From Jacaranda mimosifolia (taxonomy: Eukaryota > Streptophyta > Magnoliopsida > Lamiales > Bignoniaceae), in contig CM032126.1 of NCBI GenBank assembly GCA_018894105.1, forward strand, positions 27,006,391-27,070,390: a stretch of 64,000 nucleotides of DNA. The letters run 5' to 3'. Positions 59,099-64,000 of this stretch are shown one piece after another. The notes beneath the pieces were generated by a model that worked only from the letters and a program-made list of their open reading frames with translations, was not told the DNA's origin and ran no database searches. A program made the position numbers and the translations under genes. Numbering within the stretch: position 1 is the stretch's first letter; each line of letters starts with the position of its first letter.

Positions 59099-59103
59099 CT
59101 TTG

Positions 59104-62100
59104 TCCATAAGAAAGTAAAGGTTAACTGGTACATAAATGTTTTAAATTCTGATTATTAAAGTGCAATATTATTTCCATGTGAAAATTTCTCTTAGCTGGT
59201 CTGGTAATAAATTGAAAATGGTAGAGTTTCGTCATCTATTTTGTCTCTGCGTTCCTAAAGGCATTTCAGCACAACGAATATTAGTAGCATAACTAGGAAG
59301 AAAATTTTCATCTAGTTTATTACCTTGATAATACTACCCATGTTTATGCAGGTGATGGGTGCAGAATAGCAACCAGCTTTACAATGTTAAATAACAGCAA
59401 TTCTATTGCAATAAGACCACTAGCTGATTCAAGAAAGTCCTTGCAAGAGGTGCTTCTTTTTTTTGTTCTTTTTATCCAATTAGAAAAGCACACACTTGTG
59501 GTACACTTGACTTGTTAGTTTTTTTTAACGTTTATTGTTATATAAATTATTTTCTATTTACATCTAATTTAAGTGCTTATCAAATATATAGACAAATAAA
59601 AAATAATATAAAAAATAAAATTGTCATTTGAAGTTATAAATATGTTGAGCCTCTAACATAGTTTAATAATAATTTAAGGCTATGTATTTCTTCTTCTGTG
59701 GGATTTGCATCTTGTATGTGACATATTATATTTTTTTACTTTCTTCTATTTCAATATCTACATTGTTTGTCCCAAACATAGCATCTTATGAATATCTACA
59801 TTGCTTGAACCCCCAATAAAAGATGTTGAAGAACAATTCTTTTTTCCAATTTCACCACTCATTGTCTCTCCTTTTAAGGTGATATCCATAATATTTTATT
59901 GTAATTTAGATCCCGAATTTAATAGGTATGGTGATAGTAATGAATCTTATAGTTTCTGGTTTTATGTTAATAATTTGAAGAACCAACAATAGAATTTCTT
60001 TCCCTAAAGGAATTACTACAAAATTGATACCAAAATCTTGATCTCTATATAAATAAATTATGATTTGTGATTATGAAAATTTTCATATGAAAAATGCTTA
60101 AAATTTTGATAATAAAGAATAGAAAAACTCACACTTAAAAATTTAAATTTTTAATTGTATAAGTGCTTCACAGAATATTTTTGCACTGGTTAAACTTTGT
60201 ATGTTATAGTAAAAAGAAAACAAGTTTCTTCTCAATATAAGAGTAATAAATAGTGGAATAAACTATAAATAAGATAAAAATCTATTTATTATTCTGAATA
60301 ATGGTTGCACTACTTGTAAGAGTCACCAGGCTAGATAGATCCATTCTTTTGGATTGTATTATTAGATGTTTTGGTACCTTTTTTTGAATACTTAGGTAAC
60401 ATCTTATATTACCTATTGGGAAAAGGAGTAGGCATTGCAATAGATCGTAACATTTATAAAGATCACAACATGCATAGATAATAATATCTTGTACCACTGA
60501 TATATTATGATTATTTCTCTGCACCAAAATTGCCGAAACTTGATAAACATTTGGAGAATCATAAAGGAAATTAGTCTAATAATATTTGTTTAGGATATGG
60601 AACTGAATATCATTCATTAAAAGATAATCATTTGACCTTTTGAAGATTTTTGCATATGAATTTATCTCCATAAATTTTTATAAGTTTTATCATAATTGCG
60701 TCATATAAATCTTATTCTTCTAGTATTTTCTATTCTCAAACTCATTTTCTATTTAGATAAAGTACAATTGAACATTAGCATACTTATTTTCGTTTGGAAG
60801 TTAACCTTGAAAGACCATGATAACCATGCCTTGTGTTTGAAAAGTATAACTCCACCCTTGAAGATGCAAGTTTTTTTGTGTAATTACACACTAAATGAAG
60901 TAAAAGAGAATATGCAGTTCAAAACTTAAATATCTTTTAGAAAGTTCATAACCTCTTCTGATAGAGAAATAAAGAACTTATGTAATTCATTTGCCATTTA
61001 ACTTGAAGCAAGTCTAACTTTTTCCATTGCCACAATGTGTTAGGCTTTTTTAAATCTTACAGCATTGCAATAGATGTAATTAAGTACCTTATTCAATTCA
61101 TGAGTCTTTAAGCACACAGGATCACAAATTCTCAAATCGAATCAAAATATGAGATTAAAATTTAAAATTTTAGCATATGATAATTATCCCACATATATGA
61201 TATTTATTGAAAAATCATAGAGTATATATTTATTGATAAATTGCTAACATTTTGATTGACTTGAAATCATTTATGTTCTTAGAAACTATAAAGTGGTAAA
61301 TATTGGCAATTGAATTTTTTATAAATTAACTCTCTTTCATTCAAAACTACGTTGAAAGAGAGGTCGTAACTTAATAATTTTTATATTTTTTCTCCTTCAA
61401 CCATTTAATTGATTTTCTCATTTTCTTGGACTCTTTAATTTTATCTATGTATACATGTCTTTCTATATTACTTAGTGCGGCATGTTTCCTCTTCATCTTA
61501 TTTTGTATTTATTGTCAAAATAAATACACTATAATAATATTAATTATTATTATTAGAAAATTATGTCCATGTATCTAAAAATATGGGTGAAATATTTCTA
61601 AATAGCCATATACAATCATGTATTAAATATATATATATATATATATCAGAATATCCTACACTAAATCAAGTAAACATGTGAATTGAATAATGACTAAAAT
61701 AAAATATATCTCAAAAAATTAACATTTAAAAAGCATGATTTATATGTGTCTTTTACAATTTGATAACTAATAATAGGCAACTATTGAATTCTTTCATTTT
61801 GGGTCATATTTGAAGAAACTTTTATTTTCCAATTTATTCTCTATTACTTTCAATGAATTAAATTTGTGCCAATTGTTATTCCATAATTTTAATTTAATTT
61901 TTATTTTAATTTTTTGTTAATTGAAAAGTCCTTTTGATTTTTTAAACAATAATTTCAATTGTCACTTTATGAATTAAAACTAAAAATATAATTTAGATGA
62001 TTCAAAGTGATTTGTAAATTTTGCTTTCCTCTAAATTTAGATAAATAAATAAAAATTATATTACTTATTTCATCTTAAATTTTTAATGGACCACTTTTTT

Positions 62101-64000
62101 TAATTCAAAATTAAAAAGAAAAAAGAAAAAGACTTTCTCATGTGTTTGATTAATTTATTATGATTCTGTTCTCACTTCCATCTCTTCTTAGTTAAGCTAA
62201 GATAGAGAGTTAAGTTTTGATCAATTTTAAACATTTAAGTACCATTGTGTAAAATAAAAATATTGTAGTATTTATAACTTTTCTTTTTGTTAGAAAAAAG
62301 GTGTGAAAATCATTTCCTTAACAGTTTGTTAGTTACGTTCATAAATCTGTAAGAGTTTGATTATGAACTAAGTTGGCAATTAATATAATATATATCTAAA
62401 TTGTTAAATGAAATTAATTGTTTGAAATAAATATTTGTAATTTATTAAGTATTTAATGTTTAACATATAAAAAATAAGGATTTTTGACTGTTGGATACTA
62501 TGTACTTAGTGGAGTATATATTTCGCATCTAAGGGATATATATTTTGTAGGGTATGGATAGAGACACATGGGCTAATGTGATATTTTATCTAGTAAAATG
62601 TATTTATTGATATTCTATTTTATATTGTTGATAGAAGACATTTCACTATGTTGATTAATATTATTATTAAAAAAAATATTTATTAAACTTAGTAGTTTGA
62701 ATTACATAATTATCAATCCAACAATATATACACTTTTGAAAAAATTTAAATCTTAATTAAATATGATCAAGTTGAATCAATTACTTAATAATTCTACTTA
62801 TTATGTTAGTGTTGTATACTTTAACGATATTTATCATATGATTAGCTAAATCATGCAAAACTTGGTCTTGACAAGGTCTTCCTCATTCTTCATCATGCTC
62901 CAAATAAAAAATTTAGTTTGATCATTCAAAAGGTTATTTGATAAAAATAAATTATATATGTAGTCTATTCTCCTTTTAAAAATAATTATTGGAAGTTAGT
63001 AATGCTACATTATTATTTTCATTGAAAAATAATTTGTTTAAAAAGACTATTTAAAGAAATAAAATTTTAGTTGATTCTTTTTTTACGACTACTAATAGAG
63101 CTATCAATTATATGTTCTTTTTTCTTTTGACTATTATTTATCTTTTAACTTAAATAAGTATGATTAAGAAATTTTATCGGGTTTGTGATACAACATGAAA
63201 GCACCTTTTGTTAAGTGCACATCATTAGGTGTAAAAAGTAACCAAAATATATTTCAGAAATATATTTAAAATACACAAATAAATGAAAAAATAAAAAAAT
63301 TAAATAAACTTAGTTTATTCTTTTTCATTATCATACTAAATATAATATTACATATGAGTTTGACACCTATTTTGATATTTAATAAATATTTTTCTGTTTT
63401 TATTTTTAAAAAGAACCCACCCATATTTGTACGAATGGATTCATGAAATATCATTCTTTTTTCCTCATTAATTAAACATATGATTGTAAGACTTAATCCA
63501 TTCTTGTTCCTTGTCATATTCATTGTAATATTATATTTGAATTGAACACATATTTTAATATATAAAAAAATATTTCTTTTCTTATTTTTGAGGGAGAGTG
63601 CATAATGAATATCTATACAAATGTATTTAAGTATCTTCCTCATTAATTAATTTTTTCTTAACTAAACTTAATGCAGTTATTATTTTTTATGAGTCCGATT
63701 AGAATAAACTTAATCTGGTCGTAGTTTATCATAAAGCCATATGTATTGAATGTGATGGTAATAGTCTCACTAGATGGGGATATAATATAATTGCTATCTT
63801 CTATAAGTCCAATTAAATATGTTGACAGAAGGATAAATTTCAATATGTATACGTAATTACAATTGCTAAGTAGAAATTTTTGATTTAATTTATTTTATAT
63901 AATTATTATTTTCTATATGTATAATTAAAAATACACTTATTTTGGATAAATTTAATAAATACAATGTATGTATATACATTTGATATATAAATTTAATAAA
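59104..64000. other. AT-rich intergenic DNA, no supportable gene
   Basis: No conserved domain, no transposon end and no unit A/B match was recognised in 4.9 kb. It holds a short (AT)n at about 61628-61646 and a decayed direct repeat at 63296-63655. The few short open frames (such as 63266-63643, minus) are Lys/Ile/Phe-rich, reflecting base composition. Confidence 0.6.
63296..63655. repeat. imperfect tandem repeat, two units of about 180 bp
   Basis: Both halves run ATTCTTTTTC/CATTCTTGTTCC, TAATATTA, ACCTATTTTGATAT/ACATATTTTAATAT, AATATTT, then GTACGAATG/ATACAAATG, and end TTCCTCATTAATTAA at about 63472 and 63648. Confidence 0.6.

Larger units (their letters stand above)
48872..59103 (+). mobile_element. 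Tat-lineage Ty3/Gypsy retrotransposon (Tat2), complete
   Basis: The element body is 48877-59098; coordinates here include the 5-base CTTTG duplications (48872-48876 and 59099-59103). LTRs of 518 and 519 bp, primer-binding site, gag, protease, RT, RNase H, archaeal-type RNase H, integrase, a tandem array, an antisense gene and a purine tract are all present. It shares layout and sequence with Tat1 but lies in the opposite orientation. Roughly 60 LTR differences by eye (about 12%) and many stops mark it as old. Confidence 0.93.

Noticed and set aside
59801..60929. Short frames in the right-hand AT-rich DNA
   Set aside because: They are under 80 codons, with skewed composition and no family match.

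Overview
The window is plant nuclear DNA, most likely from a eudicot. It is AT-rich, has no bacterial-style operons, and is packed with plant-type LTR retrotransposons (Ty3/Gypsy of the Tat and Athila types, Ty1/Copia) and hAT DNA transposons. These lie around a small family of tandemly duplicated, intron-poor plant genes. The species cannot be named from the sequence. Nearly every reading frame is transposon-derived and broken; the one plausible intact host gene is a 97-residue cysteine-rich protein at 30854-31147 (minus).

Layout. (1) 1-10786: a Tat-lineage Gypsy element on the minus strand (Tat1), its left LTR cut by the window edge. (2) 10994-12760: a short, internally deleted Copia element with near-identical LTRs and a perfect target-site duplication. 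It sits in the remnant of a further element that has broken copy 1 of the small gene. (3) About 12982-36881: two tandem copies (units A and B) of a segment carrying the small gene family. Unit A has gained a 3.1 kb insert containing a 1.6 kb non-autonomous hAT element, and a 4.4 kb hAT element whose transposase has a single stop codon. Unit B is largely free of these and serves as the empty-site reference. (4) 36882-47724: a Copia element inserted just beyond gene copy 5. Its gag is split by a small palindromic transposon, and its pre-integrase region is replaced by the 3' half of an Athila element. (5) 47725-48871: the remnant of a third unit with gene copy 5. (6) 48877-59098: a second Tat element (Tat2) on the plus strand with both LTRs and a CTTTG target-site duplication. 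(7) 59104-64000: AT-rich DNA with no supportable gene.

The most notable biology is in the two Tat elements. Besides gag-protease-RT-RNaseH-archaeal-type RNaseH-integrase, both carry a long open frame on the opposite strand between pol and the 3' LTR. In both it has its own TATA box, a matching start region, at least one conserved intron and a conserved C-terminal helical tail. Both also carry an array of about 60 bp tandem repeats between integrase and the antisense gene. The repeat units are homologous between the elements but differ in copy number (about 17 versus about 7). The elements are relics: Tat2 LTRs differ at roughly 60 of about 518 positions by eye, and all pol domains carry stops. 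The window therefore documents an old, conserved antisense transcription unit rather than an active one.

The small gene family (five copies, all minus strand) shows birth and decay. Copies 1 and 2 have frameshifts, copy 3 has a premature stop, copy 5 lacks its 5' end, and copy 4 is open throughout. A TATA box about 105-135 bp upstream of the start codon is kept in copies 1-4.
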